A stretch of DNA of 64,000 nt, taken from positions 7,375,037-7,439,036 of the forward strand of contig LR746274.1 of the NCBI GenBank assembly GCA_902729315.2. The letters are read 5' to 3'. This DNA is from Spirodela intermedia. Its lineage: Eukaryota > Streptophyta > Magnoliopsida > Alismatales > Araceae. The translations under genes were made by a program, and so were the position numbers. The first letter of the stretch is position 1; each line of letters starts with the position of its first letter. Of this stretch, positions 10,396-21,417 are shown one piece after another. The notes under the pieces are model-generated. The model did no database searches, was not told the DNA's origin, and was given only the letters and a program-made list of their open reading frames with translations.

Positions 10396-11055
10396 ATGTA
10401 TAGAGAAAAATTAGTTTTGAGTTGGGGGAAATCACATTTTATGGTTAGAGAGGGAGTTGTGTTGAGTCATATTGTGAGTGAAAATAGTTTAGAGGTGGAT
10501 AGAGCAAAAATTGATATTATATATAAAATGAAACCTCCAAATTCAATAAAACAGATTAGATCTTTCTTGGGTCATGTAGGTTATTATAGAAAATTTATTC
10601 AAGATTTTTCAAAATTTTCTAAACCTCTCACCATGTTATTATCTAAAGATGTGCCTTTTAATTTTGATGAGAAATGTTTTGAGTCTTTTTCTGAAATAAA
10701 AAGGTTACTTATTGAGTCACCCATTTTACAAGCTCTTGATTGGTCCTTTCCCCTTGAAATAATGTGTGATGCATTGAATTATGTAGTGGGGACCGTTCTA
10801 GGACAAACAAAAGAGTCAAAACCCATAGTAATTTCATGTGCTAGTAAAACTATATCTAATGCTCAATTAAATTATACCACGATCGAAAAAGAGTCGTTTG
10901 TTGTAGTATTTTTATTAGAAAGGTTTAAATCATATATTTTGGGAGCTAAAACTATTATTTATACTGATCATGTAGTATTAAAATATTTGTTAAATAAGAA
11001 AGATGCAAAGCCATGTTTATTAAGATGTATTTATTGTTGTAAGAACTTGACTTAG
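10396..11055 (+). pseudogene. RT connection and RNase H domain
   Basis: One open frame of 219 codons. The first part is the RT thumb/connection (GHIV-like, IRSFLGHVGYYRKFI, FSKPLTMLL). The RNase H follows from LEIMCDALNYVVGTVLGQ through SKTISNAQLNYTTIEKES and LERFKSYILGAKTIIYTDH, where the catalytic D, E and D positions are still present. It continues from the RT after a TAG near 10379, so it was part of the same polyprotein. Confidence 0.83.
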
Positions 11056-11079
11056 AAATAAAAGATAAAAAAGGTTTCG

Positions 11080-12430
11080 AGAATGTTGTTTGCTGACCAT
11101 CTTTCTAGATTAAGTGATACAAGAATAAATGTAGAACCTTTACAAGACACATTTCTAGATGAACAATTGATGGCATCTCAACATCAACCATCACCATGGT
11201 ATGCACATATTGTTAATTTTCTGATGTCTAGAAAAATTCTAGAATAGTGAGATAAGAACATAAAACATCATTTCTTCTCTAAGATTAGAAATTATTTTTG
11301 GCATGATCTTGGTTTATATTAGTTGGGCAATGATCAAATTTTAAGGAGATGTGTTCCTGAAGAAGAATATCATAACATTATTAACATGTGCCATTCATCT
11401 AACTAAGGAGGACATTTCTTTGGACGAAAAACAGTTGCAAAAAAAATTCAGTGTAGTTTTTATTAGCCTACAATCATTAGAGATTCTATAGAATTTAGTA
11501 GAACACATATTTCATGTCAATCTATAGGTAACATGAGTAAGAAAATATGAAATGCCCATGAGTAATATGTTAGTAGTCGAAAGTTTTCATGTATAGGGAA
11601 TAGATTTCATGGGTCCCTTCCCATCAGCTGAAAAATATGAATATATTTTGCTTGTTGTTGATTATGTGTCGAAGTGGGTGGAAGCTATTCCTACTAGAAC
11701 TAATGATCATAAAATCATGATGAAATTTGTGTAGGAAAATATTTTTTGAGATTTGGATTTCTTAGAGTGATTATTAGTGACAAAGGAACACATTTTACAG
11801 ATAAACATTTTAGGGAACTATTGAAAGAGAATGGAGTGCACCATAGAGTAGCCACTCCATATCATCCCCAGAAAAATGGGCAAATTGAAGTAGCAAATAG
11901 GAAAATTCAAAGAATTTTGAGAAAAATAGTTAGACTAAATAGGAAAGATTGACCCACGAAATTACAAGATGCATTATGGGCCTATAGAATAGCTTGTAAA
12001 AATCCTATAGGTATGTCCCCATTTCGTCTTATTTTTAGAAAGCCATGTCATCTTCTTGTGGAAATAGAGCATAAAGCATTATGGGCTATAAAAACTTTAT
12101 GTATGGATGAAAAATCAGTTGGAGGGCATAAAATTTTTCAGCTACATGAACTAGAGGAGTTGAGGAATGAAGCTTATGAAAATCATAAAATACATAAAGA
12201 AAAAACTAAAACTTTTCATTATAAATACATTAGCAGAACTTTTTTTGATGTTGGACAAAAAGTGTGGTTATATGATTCTAGGCTGAAATTATTTCCAAGA
12301 AAATAAAAATAAAAATAGATAGGCCCTTATATGGTGCAAGAGACATATGATCATGGAGTTGTAATGATTAAAGATCCTAAAAGTGATCATAACTTTAAGG
12401 TAAATGGACAGCGGCTTAAACATTATATAG
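11080..12430 (+). pseudogene. Integrase, stop-ridden, DDE core recognisable
   Basis: A zinc-finger region (NMCHSSN, stop, GGHFFGRKTVAKKIQ) is followed by the core: GIDFMGPFPSAEKYEY (first D, about 11596), VIISDKGTHF (second D, about 11770), and NGQIEVANRKIQRIL (E, about 11875). The C-terminal segment 12013-12306 has [23 protein letters not shown] and [15 protein letters not shown], a signature of Athila/Tat integrases. At least six in-frame TAG/TGA codons, mostly at former Trp, Gln or Arg positions, block translation. Confidence 0.87.
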
Positions 12431-14058
12431 AACACGAATGCCTTGCAAATAAATAAATTTTATTATTAAAAGAAATTGAAGAGTAAGATTAAGGTGTCCA
12501 GCTGGAGACATTAAATTCACACTGCATGGGAGGCAATCCATGGTTTTTATTTCATTTTTTTTGATTTTTTTAAGCTCTATTTTTCTTAGAATTTCACAAT
12601 ACTTGTTTTTGTATTTGTTTTTCTCAAAAAAGTACAAGAAGAGTGTAAGATGAAGGGAAAAATTAAAAATGAGGTTGAGGTGATATCTTTCTGAGCTTTA
12701 TCATTTATGACAACATTTTTAATGCTTAACTTTGCAGGTATGTATGCTTCACTTGTAAATTATATTTTTCTGCATATTCTATTTCGATTTTTTTGTGTCA
12801 TTGAGGACAATGTCATTTTTAAGTTGGGAGGTAAAGTATTAATTATTAATTTATGTTGTAGGATGATTAAGAATATGTGTTTGCATTTTATTTTTATTTT
12901 TTCATGCTCACTTAGAACAGCAACTAAAAAAAAGAAAAATATAAGAAAATTTTAAAAAACTAAAACATCTATTTTCAAGTTTTTTGTCAAGAACAACAGA
13001 CTGTCAAAAATAGCAGACAAAAAGTAGCTCGAAATTTGAAATTCTAGAGACCCTTTTCTCACATTTCAATCCCCTAGACGTATATTACTAAAATTCGAAA
13101 TTACAATTATAAAGAAGAAAGTTTTGATTTATTTTTGACAAATTTACTATTACTAAAAACAGAACTGAAAATAGAAAATAGAATTGTCATAACTATCAAA
13201 TTTATAAATTTCTTACATCATATTGTATACATGAAAAATTAAATCAATTAAATTAATTGATACCAAAAGATACTAGGAAGATTATTATTGAGTCAAAAGA
13301 ATGATCTAGTAACATGAAATGTTAGAATACTCCATGAATACATGATAGATAACATGAATTTGATTTTACAAATTTTCACTTTATGATCTTGATGTGAAAA
13401 TTTGATTGATCATTTCAATTTAATGGAGATTTTTGCATCCTAATCTATAGGACTTGTGAGGAAAAATCACTTAGTTCAAAGAAAAAAAAAAAGAGAGACA
13501 ACAATATGAAAAATCTAGAAATGAAGAGTACACATAGAGGGTGTGAGACATTATTCTCATTGTCAAAATCGTGCATAGAAAAACACTTGCTGCAAAATAA
13601 GTGGATAAAGTGAAAGCCCTAAAAATAAAGAGTACACATGATGTGAGACATCATCCTTATTGTCGAAATTTATTTACAAAAAAAGCTACTTATCCACTAT
13701 ATATAAAAAAAAGAAGGAAGAAATATAGTACACACTTCAAAAATCTAGCGATGAAAAAGGGAAATGTAGGATCAATATTATTCTTGGATGAGTATTGATA
13801 ATTTGAACATCTTGTAAATATATCTATGAGTGAAGAAGTGATAAAGATGAGAATAGAAGAAGTGAAGTCTAGATTGTTATTCCAATGAGTGCTTAAATAT
13901 TTAATTGCTTGACATCATTCTTAAATACTTGATATAAGAATCCAAAGTGTCTAAAGGTGTATCATTTTCAATTGTATTTTCTTTTTATACATTCAAATAT
14001 GATGTTTCAGATTCGTAAATTTTTATTTTCGTAATTCCATTGCTAAGGGAATAACAAT
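12431..14058 (+). other. Retrotransposon 3' non-coding region
   Basis: This is a long non-coding tract between pol and the 3' LTR. It contains CATTGAGGACAATGTC at 12799-12814 followed by a purine-rich AAGTTGGGAGG, the usual Athila/Tat landmark after pol. Near 13500-13750 there are imperfect internal repeats built on GAGTACACATxxxGTGTGAGACAT. The frames at 12707-12955 and 13601-13798 are probably accidental. Confidence 0.65.
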
Positions 14059-14080
14059 GATTTAAGTTGTGGGGTGTGAT
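14059..14080 (+). other. Polypurine-type tract before 3' LTR
   Basis: ATTTAAGTTGTGGGGTGTG precedes LTR sequence, in the place where plus-strand DNA priming occurs in this family (consensus close to AAGTTTGGGGGTGTG). Counterparts are at 21205, 40169, 50098 and 60131. Confidence 0.6.
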
Positions 14081-14674
14081 TTCAGTTAACTCATGATAAA
14101 TAGACTTATATTTGTGTTAAAGTGTGAAACGGGGTTTTCAGTTGATTAATGTGAATTTTTGGGTAATTATGTGATTTTATATGAATTTATATGATTTTTA
14201 CAGTTTTACTTTTGAGATAAATGAGGAAAAGAAAATAAAAATAAAAATATAGCAAAATGGGGGGTACCCACTGATAAGTCTTCATTATCATGAGCTAATA
14301 ATTAGTAAATAATATAGTTTTAGCCTTAACTCATGATAAATAGACTTATATTTGTGTTATAATGTGAAAAATGGTTTTTAGTTAATTAATGTGATTTTTT
14401 GGGTAATTATGTAATTTACACAAATTTATATGTTTTACAGTCTTAATTTTGAGATAAATGAAGAAAAAGAAATAAAAAATAAAAATAAGATAAAATGGGG
14501 GGGACCCGCCCATCAGCTAAGCTTGTAAGTAGGTTGGAAGCATAGTGAAGGAGTAGCCACGAGTAGGGGCTCGAGTGGCTTAGACCAATAGAGGCATGTG
14601 TGTGTCACTCTCCTTCCACGTCACTAATGACCAGCGAGCTATGGGGCAAGGAGTGGTTGTACACATGAGAAAAG
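14081..14674 (+). repeat. 3' LTR, nested duplication of its start and truncated
   Basis: 14083-14271 is LTR sequence lacking its first ~50 bases, ending at GGGGGGTACCCA. A second LTR start (TGATAAGTCTTCATTATC) begins at 14272 and repeats the same ~190 bp. This LTR stops at about 14674, where the minus-oriented LTR end TGACATGAGTCAATC begins. The same nested layout recurs at 21225-21418, 40191-40382, 50120-50310 and 60153-60344. Confidence 0.75.
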
Positions 14675-16811
14675 TGACATGAGTCAATCATTGTATATTA
14701 AATCACACAGATTTAAAATTTATAAAACTAGAAAATACAATTTTTTAGATATTTAGAAGTATTTTTGAACAAATATATCAATTAAAATTCAATAAAACTT
14801 CCAAAAAATAGTAGTAATTTTCCAAGTCAATCACAAAGATGTAATATAATATCTGGTAATTATTCAGAGTTTTTCTCAAATAATACTATTTTTTTGAATT
14901 TTATACTAGGAAGAAAAACGAAAATATATTTAAAATTTACAAAAAAAGGAAATAAGGGTGTAGACATCAAGATGACCTTAGTGCCCAATGAACACAAATC
15001 AGGTGGAAACAGAAGTTCGCCCAACGATTCTTACGTAAGTGATTATAGATAATTTAATTGATCAAATTAAGATCTATAAAAGTTGAAAGAATCGTAATGA
15101 AATGAAGTATATGTTGGTAAATTTAAAATCAATAATTTATCACTAAATGTAACGAAAATTAAGTTGAAAGCAGGAAAATAGAGTTCCGACATCGCAACAG
15201 TGATACGTCGGTGATGCACCAAAATCTTGAGCGTTCGGGAGGATTGTTGTGCCATGTCCACAGCCTCAAAGGTTCTCCTTGGACAAAGACAATGTGGGCA
15301 ATCTCTAGATCTCCTTGGAAAGTCTAGAGATTAATGAAATAGGTCGTCAAATCATCTTCGGTGGCTGTCACCCTGTGGAGCGGAAAAAACTGTGACTTTG
15401 CGGCTCTCCGGCGATTGTCACCCGACGGAGAGGAGCTGAATGGAGGTGGGGCGTGTATCAAGGAGCTTCATCCTCAGGTCTGTGTAGTAAGAGGAGGCTC
15501 TTCATTGCATCTGGTATGTTCTTAGGAGGTGGCGACTCATCTTCAAGCAGATTGTCCTCTTTTTGATGACAGCTTGTTCATTGATCAATCAGAGATGATT
15601 TACTCGATGGATTTGCAATCCTTTTATCGCAAATCCTTCAGCAATTTTAGTAACAATGCTTCATGAATCATGTTGACAAGACTTTTGCCGATGATCTAGT
15701 GATTCTTGTTGCTTAATCCTTCATCGGCGATCTGCAGGAAAGTTGCGATAATCAGATCGCTAGGGAAGGATTAAGCAATGAGAATTACTGGATCATCGGC
15801 GAAAATCTCGTCAACAAGATTTGTGGAGCATTGCTACTAAAATTATTGAACGATTCGTAGTAAAAGGATTGCGAATCCATCGAGTAAATCATCTCCAATT
15901 GATCGACGAACAAGCCGTCATTAGGAAGAGGATGATTCATTAGGAGACGAGTTGCCACCTCTTGAGAGCATACTGGATGCGATGAAGAGCCTCCTCTTGC
16001 TGTGCAGACCTAAAGATGAAGCTCCCTAATATGCGCCCTACCTCCATCCAGCTCCTTTCTGTCGAGTGACAGCCGTTAGAGAGCCGCAAAGTTGCCGTTT
16101 TTTCACTCCACTAGGTGATAGCCACCGAAGATGACTCAACGACCCATTTCATTAATCTCTAGACTTCGCGAAAAGATCTAGAGATTGCCCATGTCATCTT
16201 TGTCCAAGGAGAGCCTTCGAGGCTTTGGGCACTACATGATGATCCTCCCAAATGCTTAGGATTCCAGTGCATCGTTGACACATCGCCGTCATGACACTGG
16301 AACTCTATTTTCTTGTTTTCAACTTACTTTACACTTCATTTAGTGATAATTTTTGTGATTTTAATTTACCAAAATATACTTTGTTCTATTACAATTCTTC
16401 TGGCTTTTATAGATCTTAATTTGATTAATTAAATCATCTATAATCGCTTACGTAATAATCGCTAGGCAGAACTCTATTTCCACCCGATTCATGTTTGCTG
16501 GGTGCTGACATCATCCTGACGTCCTCATCCATATTTCCCTTTTTTATGAATTTTAAATATATTTCCTTTTCATTTCTTAGTATAAAATTCAAAGAAACTT
16601 GTATTCATTGAGAAACATTCTGAATAATTACCAAATATTATATTACATCCTTGTGATCGACCTAGAAAATTATCGCTATTTTTGGAAGTTTAATTAAATT
16701 ATAATTGGTATATTTATTTAGAAATATTTCTAAATATCCAAAAAATTATATTTTTTAGTTTTATAAATTTAAGATTTGCGTGATTTAATATACAACCACT
16801 AAGTCATGTCA
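14675..16811. repeat. LTR-end palindrome, arms ~1.05 kb (unit 1)
   Basis: The left arm 14675-15722 is the 3' two-thirds of an LTR in minus orientation. The right arm 15765-16811 is the same LTR part in plus orientation, ending AAGTCATGTCA. The spacer 15723-15764 includes GATCTGCAGG and ATAATCAGATCGC. No gene is present; short frames inside are LTR sequence. A transcript across the junction could fold into a long hairpin and feed small-RNA silencing. Confidence 0.85.
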
Positions 16812-17352
16812 GGTCACTAGAATTTAAAATTTTGGGCTATTTTTGTCTACTATTTTTGATAGTTTGTTGTTCCTGATAGAAGACTTGAAAATAGACGTTG
16901 TAGTTTTTCTAAATTTTATTTTATTTTAGTTGTTGTTCTAAGTCGAATAAAATCCAAACACATGTTCTTAATCGTCCTACAATATAAATTAATAATTAAT
17001 ACTTCACCCCCTAACTTAAAAATGATATTGTCCTTAATGACACAGAAAAATCGAAATAAAATACACAAAAAATATAATTTTCAAGTGAAGTATGCATATG
17101 TGCAAAGTTAAGTATTAAAAGTATTGTAATAAATGATAAAGCTCAGAAATACATCACCTCAAACTTATTTTTAATTTTCCACTTCATCTTACACTCCTCA
17201 TGCACTTTTTTGAAAAAACAAATACAAAAACAAGTACTACAAAATTCTATGAAAAATAGAGCTTAAAAGAAATCAAATAGAATGAAATAAAAACAATGGG
17301 TTGCCTCCCATGCAATGCTGAATTTAATGTCTTCAGGTAGACAGCTCTTAGA
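16812..17352 (-). other. Retrotransposon 3' non-coding region (minus element)
   Basis: Reverse-complementary to the 3' region of the pol-bearing element at about 12530-13050: GTGTCATTAAGGACAATATC and TTAAGTTAGGGGGTGAAG are visible on the minus strand near 16990-17045. It breaks off at 16812 against the palindrome's LTR end, so the true 3' end of the minus element is missing. Confidence 0.7.
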
Positions 17353-17893
17353 TCATATAAGATGATCTATGGCCATCAAAATATATTTGTATCCCAAGGT
17401 AAGTTTCATGATATTCTTTTTTAGATTTTGCATAAATTCATATACTTCATATATATACCTTGACATACTTTCAGCCAAAACAAAATGAAAATTAACAAAA
17501 TTTTCCCAAAAATAATATTTCCATTTTGAAATTAATCTTTCCTCATTTCTATCTTATTTTGTAAGACTTTCATTCATTAATAAATACTTTCTATTAATAG
17601 ACCATAAAATGTGATTAGGCCATATAATTTTTAAATTAGCTCTTACCTAATCTAGAATTTTTTCATTTAAATTGATATCTCTAATTCTTTCACTCACCTA
17701 TTTTTTAATGTGTTCTTTTATCTGCATAATCTTCCTCTGCTCCATTTTATCTTCCATACATAATTGTTCAATTTGTGAGGAGTGAAATATTTCAAGCTAA
17801 GAAATAATTCTAATGGGTTGTGGGTTTTGAAGGATGGAAGGATTGTCTTCTTTAGTCTCAGATGTAATAAATTCAGTAAAGTTCAAATTTTCT
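17353..17893 (-). pseudogene. Unidentified coding-like segment in gag-only element (ORF-X, B1)
   Basis: Minus-strand translation gives a long frame broken only by scattered TAG/TAA codons: NLNFTEFITSETKEDNPSIL, IFHSSQIEQLCMEDKMEQ, NLKIIWPNHILWSINRKYLL, then KWKYYFWENFVNFHFVLAES, MSRYIYEVYEF and YKYILMAIDHL. It occupies the place where protease-RT-integrase should follow gag, but I see none of their motifs. The same segment recurs at 43466-44006, 55582-56124 and, on the plus strand, 25113-25641. I do not recognise the family. It could be a captured host gene or an element-specific extra ORF. Confidence 0.45.
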
Positions 17894-18308
17894 CCTCTAA
17901 AATTATCTCTATATTCATATTGATTATTTTAATTTCTCCTCCAAAATTGTCTTCTTTAATCTAGCTTTTCATTTCTCAAGTCATCAAATTCTTCATCTTC
18001 TCAAGAGCTATCTTTTAATTTCGATATATGATATACATTATCATCCTCACTATCAACATCCATGGCTGCAAAATTATGATTAGATTTATTAATTTTGTCT
18101 CCTACATCTCTCAAATAAACTGATTTTTCCTCACTTCAAAGATGTTTTTCTTCATTTTTGTCCTTAATCCCTTCTACTAAAATTTGGATGATTTTTCCAT
18201 GAGCAGCTGTTATTTCTTCATCACTATCAACTAATTTGAATATTATTTGAGTTTCTCTGCGAAAAATTATTCCACCAATTAGGATTATAATAATTAGAAA
18301 AATATTTT
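17894..18308 (-). pseudogene. Acidic gag-downstream linker (minus element)
   Basis: On the minus strand this is a Glu/Asp/Lys-rich, stop-broken region (DSEDD, KDKNEE and similar), matching 24640-25110 of the plus element. Low complexity gives no family information. It links gag to the unidentified segment. Confidence 0.5.
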
Positions 18309-19336
18309 CTATTTTTTACTAAAATCGTGGGGTACTTGCACTTGTTCTTGCCTATAATGATATTGAAATTCGAAATGATCATTTTCACCAAACATAGGAC
18401 ATGTACTATTTGAATTAAATTGAGGGTTAAGAGGCTTTCTAATATTTTCAATAAGTAAATAAAGTTTTTCTAATCTTTGATTAATCTGATTAACCTCATT
18501 TCTAAATTTAGAATCATCATCATGATGCAATTCATGAATTCCTCTCTTCTTATCCCTATCATGTAATTCAAAAGAGGCTTGATCTCTAGAATTTTCACTT
18601 AAATTTTCATAAAGACTATAAATCTCATCAGGAGTTTTTTCCATAAAAGCTCCTCCACATATAGAATCAACCATATTTCTATGTTATTCTAATAATCCAT
18701 CATAAAAGATTCTATTGAGTTGCTACTTGGGTATAGCATGATGATGACACTTTCTTAATAAATCTTTGAATGTTTCCTATGTTTCATGTAAAGTTTCTCC
18801 TAGTCTTTGAAAAAAACTTCATATATATTTTCTCATATTTTTGAGTTTTACATAAAGGATAAATTTTTTGAAGAAAAGCTTATTCTATGTCTTTCCAGCT
18901 AGTTAATTCTCTATCTAATGTGGATAGCCAATAACTAGCTTTGTCTCTGTGTATGAGGAAATAATTTCATTTTAATAATTTTCAGTGTGACTTGAGGAAG
19001 ATTAACTAACTCACAGACCATATGAAATTTTTCTAAGTGCTGATGAGGTTCCTCTAAAGGCAATCCATGAAAATTAGGGAGCATTGGAAAAATTCTTGGA
19101 TTTATTTCGAATTTAATAGTAGGTACTAATAGGACTCTAATATTGGATGCTCTTTGAAATGAATTAGGGATATAATAATTTTTCATGGCCATAGGATTGT
19201 TCTCAATTTGACTTTTACTTCCTTCAAGATCCATCAAAATTAACTTTTCGTTCAGATTTTTAGTTTTGAATGAAATCAGGAAAGGATTTTCTAGCATTGG
19301 ATGCAAGGATCTTCTACCACACATACAAAAAATCAA
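18309..19336 (-). pseudogene. Gag (capsid) of minus-strand gypsy element, B1
   Basis: The open parts 18935-19336 and 18309-18674 encode the plant gypsy gag domain: MLPNFHGLPLEEPHQHLEKF, MVCELVNLPQV, KMKLFPHT, later NMVDSICGGAFMEKTPDEIY and a polar tail. The order is that of the retrotransposon gag family (LFPxSLxDKAxxWL, then xxWxxFxxLLxxCPHHG). The middle is frameshifted and stop-bearing (about 18675-18935). It would assemble virus-like particles if intact. Confidence 0.82.
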
Positions 19337-19517
19337 TAAATTTGAGGAAAAAGTTTAGTAATTGTTACCCTCCTTCAATATGATGCAGTCCTTATCTTGT
19401 TTCTCTTTGTTCCCTTTTTTTAAAAAAAAAATCAGCAAAAAGAAAATAAAATAAGAGTTAAATTCTTTTGTATACTCTAAGAGAAAAATAGAAATATAGT
19501 AAATATTATACAATACA

Positions 19518-19535
19518 TCCCTAGCAACAGTGCCA
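19518..19535 (-). other. Primer binding site, tRNA-Asp type, CpG-decayed
   Basis: Minus-strand TGGCACTGTTGCTAGGGA starts 5 nt inside the LTR end. Against the complement of the plant tRNA-Asp 3' end, TGGCGCCGTTGCCGGGGA (recalled), there are four mismatches, and all are C-to-T or G-to-A changes at CpG sites. Counterparts are at 45633-45650 and 57748-57765. Confidence 0.7.
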
Positions 19536-19540
19536 AAATT

Positions 19541-21175
19541 TGACATGACTTAGTCGTTGTATGTTAAATCACGCAAATCTAAAATTTATAAAACTAGAAA
19601 ATATGAATTTTCAGATATTTAGAAGTATTTCTGAACAAATATATCAATTATAATTTAATAAAGCTTCTAAAAATAGTAGTAATTTTCTAGGTCGATCATA
19701 GGGATGTAATATAATAGCTAGTAATTATTCAGAATTTTTCTCAAAGAGTATTATTTTCTATGAATTTTATACAATGAAATAAAAAGAAAATATATTTAAA
19801 ATTCATGAAAAAAGGAAATAAGGGTGCAGACATCAGGATGATGTCAGCACCTAGCGAATGCAAATCGGGCAAAAATAGAGTTCCACCTAGTGATTCTTAC
19901 ATAAGCAATTACAAATGATTTAATTGATCAAATTTAGATCTGTAAAAGCCGGAAGAATCATAAGTGAATGAAATATATTTTGATAAATTAAAATCACACA
20001 AATTATCACTAAATGAAGCGTGAAGTAAGTTGAAAGTAAGAAAATAGAGTTCTAGCGTCGTAGCGATGATGCGTCGGTGATGCACTAGAATCTTGAGCGT
20101 TCGGGAGGATCGTCATGTAGTGTCCACGGCCTCAAAGGCTCTCTTTTGACAAAGACAACGTAGGCAATCTCTAGATTTCCTTGTGAAGTCTAGAGATCAA
20201 TGAAATGGGTTGTCGAATCGTCTCTGGCAGCTATCACTTGATAGAATGAAAAAATGACAACTTTGTGGCTCTTTGGTGACTGTCACTTGACGGAGAGGAG
20301 CTAGATGGAGGTAGGGCACGTGTTAGGGAGCTTCATCCTCAAGTTTGTGCAGCAAGAGGAGGCTCTTCGTCGTATTTGGTATGCTCTCAAGAGGTGGTGA
20401 CTTGTCTCCTGACAGATTGTCCTCTTCTCGACGATGGCTTGTTTGTCGATCAATCGGAGATGCTTTACTCGATGGATTCGCGATCTTTTTATCACGAATC
20501 GTTCAACAATTTTAGTAACAATGCTCCGCGAATCATGTTGATGAGATTTTCGCCGATGATCTAGCAATTCTGGTTGGTTAATCCTTCACCGGCGATCTTC
20601 AGAAAAGTCGCGATAATTAGAGAAAAAAAATGAGTTTTGGCTCTAGGATGATTCAAACCCGCACTAGTTGCCTAACCTTTATAAGGAAGGTGTGACGTGG
20701 GTTTAGCCCCACATCAGTTGTGCACCAATTTTTTGGGGGAATATATAGTAATGTTATATTTCTAAGCAAGTCCCTTCTCTCACGTGTATGACCACTCCTT
20801 GCTTCATAGCTAGTTAGCTACCGGTGATGTGGAAGGGGACTGGCGCACACGTGCCTCTATCGATCCAAGTCGCTCGAGCCCCTACTCGTGGCTACTCCTC
20901 GACTGTGCTTTTGACCCACTTGCGGGCCCAACTAGCTGGCGGGTCCCCCCATTTTGCAATATTTTTATTTTTATTTCTTTTTCTTCATTTATCTCAAAAG
21001 TAAGATTGTAAAATCATATAAATTTGTATAAAATCGTATAATTACCCAAAAATTCACATTAATCAGTTGAAAACTACTTTTCACACTTTAACACAAATAT
21101 AAGTCTATCTATCATGAGTTAAGGCTAAAACTATATTATTTATTAATTATTAACTCATGATAATGAAGACTTATA
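19541..21175 (-). repeat. 5' LTR of minus-strand gag-only element (B1)
   Basis: The LTR runs from its start near 21175 (complement of GAAGACTTAT) to TGACATGACTTAG at 19541, next to the primer site. About 1.63 kb, CpG-poor. It contains the antisense USE/TATA arrangement described for the solo LTR, here degenerate (GCCCCACATCA at 20706-20716, TATATA at 20742). The first base pairs at 21171-21175 are worn. Confidence 0.82.
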
Positions 21176-21417
21176 ACAAATTCTATTACTAAGGGACTAA
21201 CAATGATTTAAGTTTGGGATTGTGATTCAAGTTAATTCATGATAAATAGACTAATATTTGTGTTAAAGTGTAAAAAGTGGTTTTCAGTTGATTAATGTGA
21301 ATTTTTGGGTAATTATGTAATTTTATATGAATTTATATGATTTTTATAGTTTTACTTTTGAGATGAATGAGGAAAAAGAAATAAAAATAAAAATATAACA
21401 AAACAGGGGGTACCCAC
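21176..21417 (+). repeat. Plus-strand element 3' end: polypurine tract and partial LTR
   Basis: ATTACTAAGGGACTAACAAT leads into a polypurine-type tract at 21205-21225 and then about 190 bp of LTR start sequence up to GGGGGTACCCA. It lies between two opposed LTRs, so the minus element appears to have inserted just upstream of a plus element's polypurine tract, or the two were joined by rearrangement. Confidence 0.6.

Larger units (their letters stand above)
8158..14674 (+). mobile_element. Tat/Athila-like Ty3/gypsy element with pol, degenerate (unit 1)
   Basis: Order on the plus strand: truncated LTR start, C-terminal gag, protease, reverse transcriptase, RNase H, integrase, a long non-coding 3' region, a polypurine-type tract and a truncated 3' LTR. 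The gene order PR-RT-RH-IN without a chromodomain, the protein motifs and the phrase CATTGAGGACAATGTC (12799-12814) downstream of pol are typical of plant Athila/Tat elements. Many TAG/TGA stops and several frameshifts make it non-autonomous now. Its 5' LTR and N-terminal gag were lost when the first 100 bp of the LTR was joined to mid-gag. Confidence 0.88.

Noticed and set aside
12707-12955. 82-codon hydrophobic frame after integrase (also 38799-39047), considered as an env-like ORF
   Set aside because: It crosses the CATTGAGGACAATGTC landmark and purine tract of the non-coding 3' region; no signal peptide plus ectodomain layout, and short.
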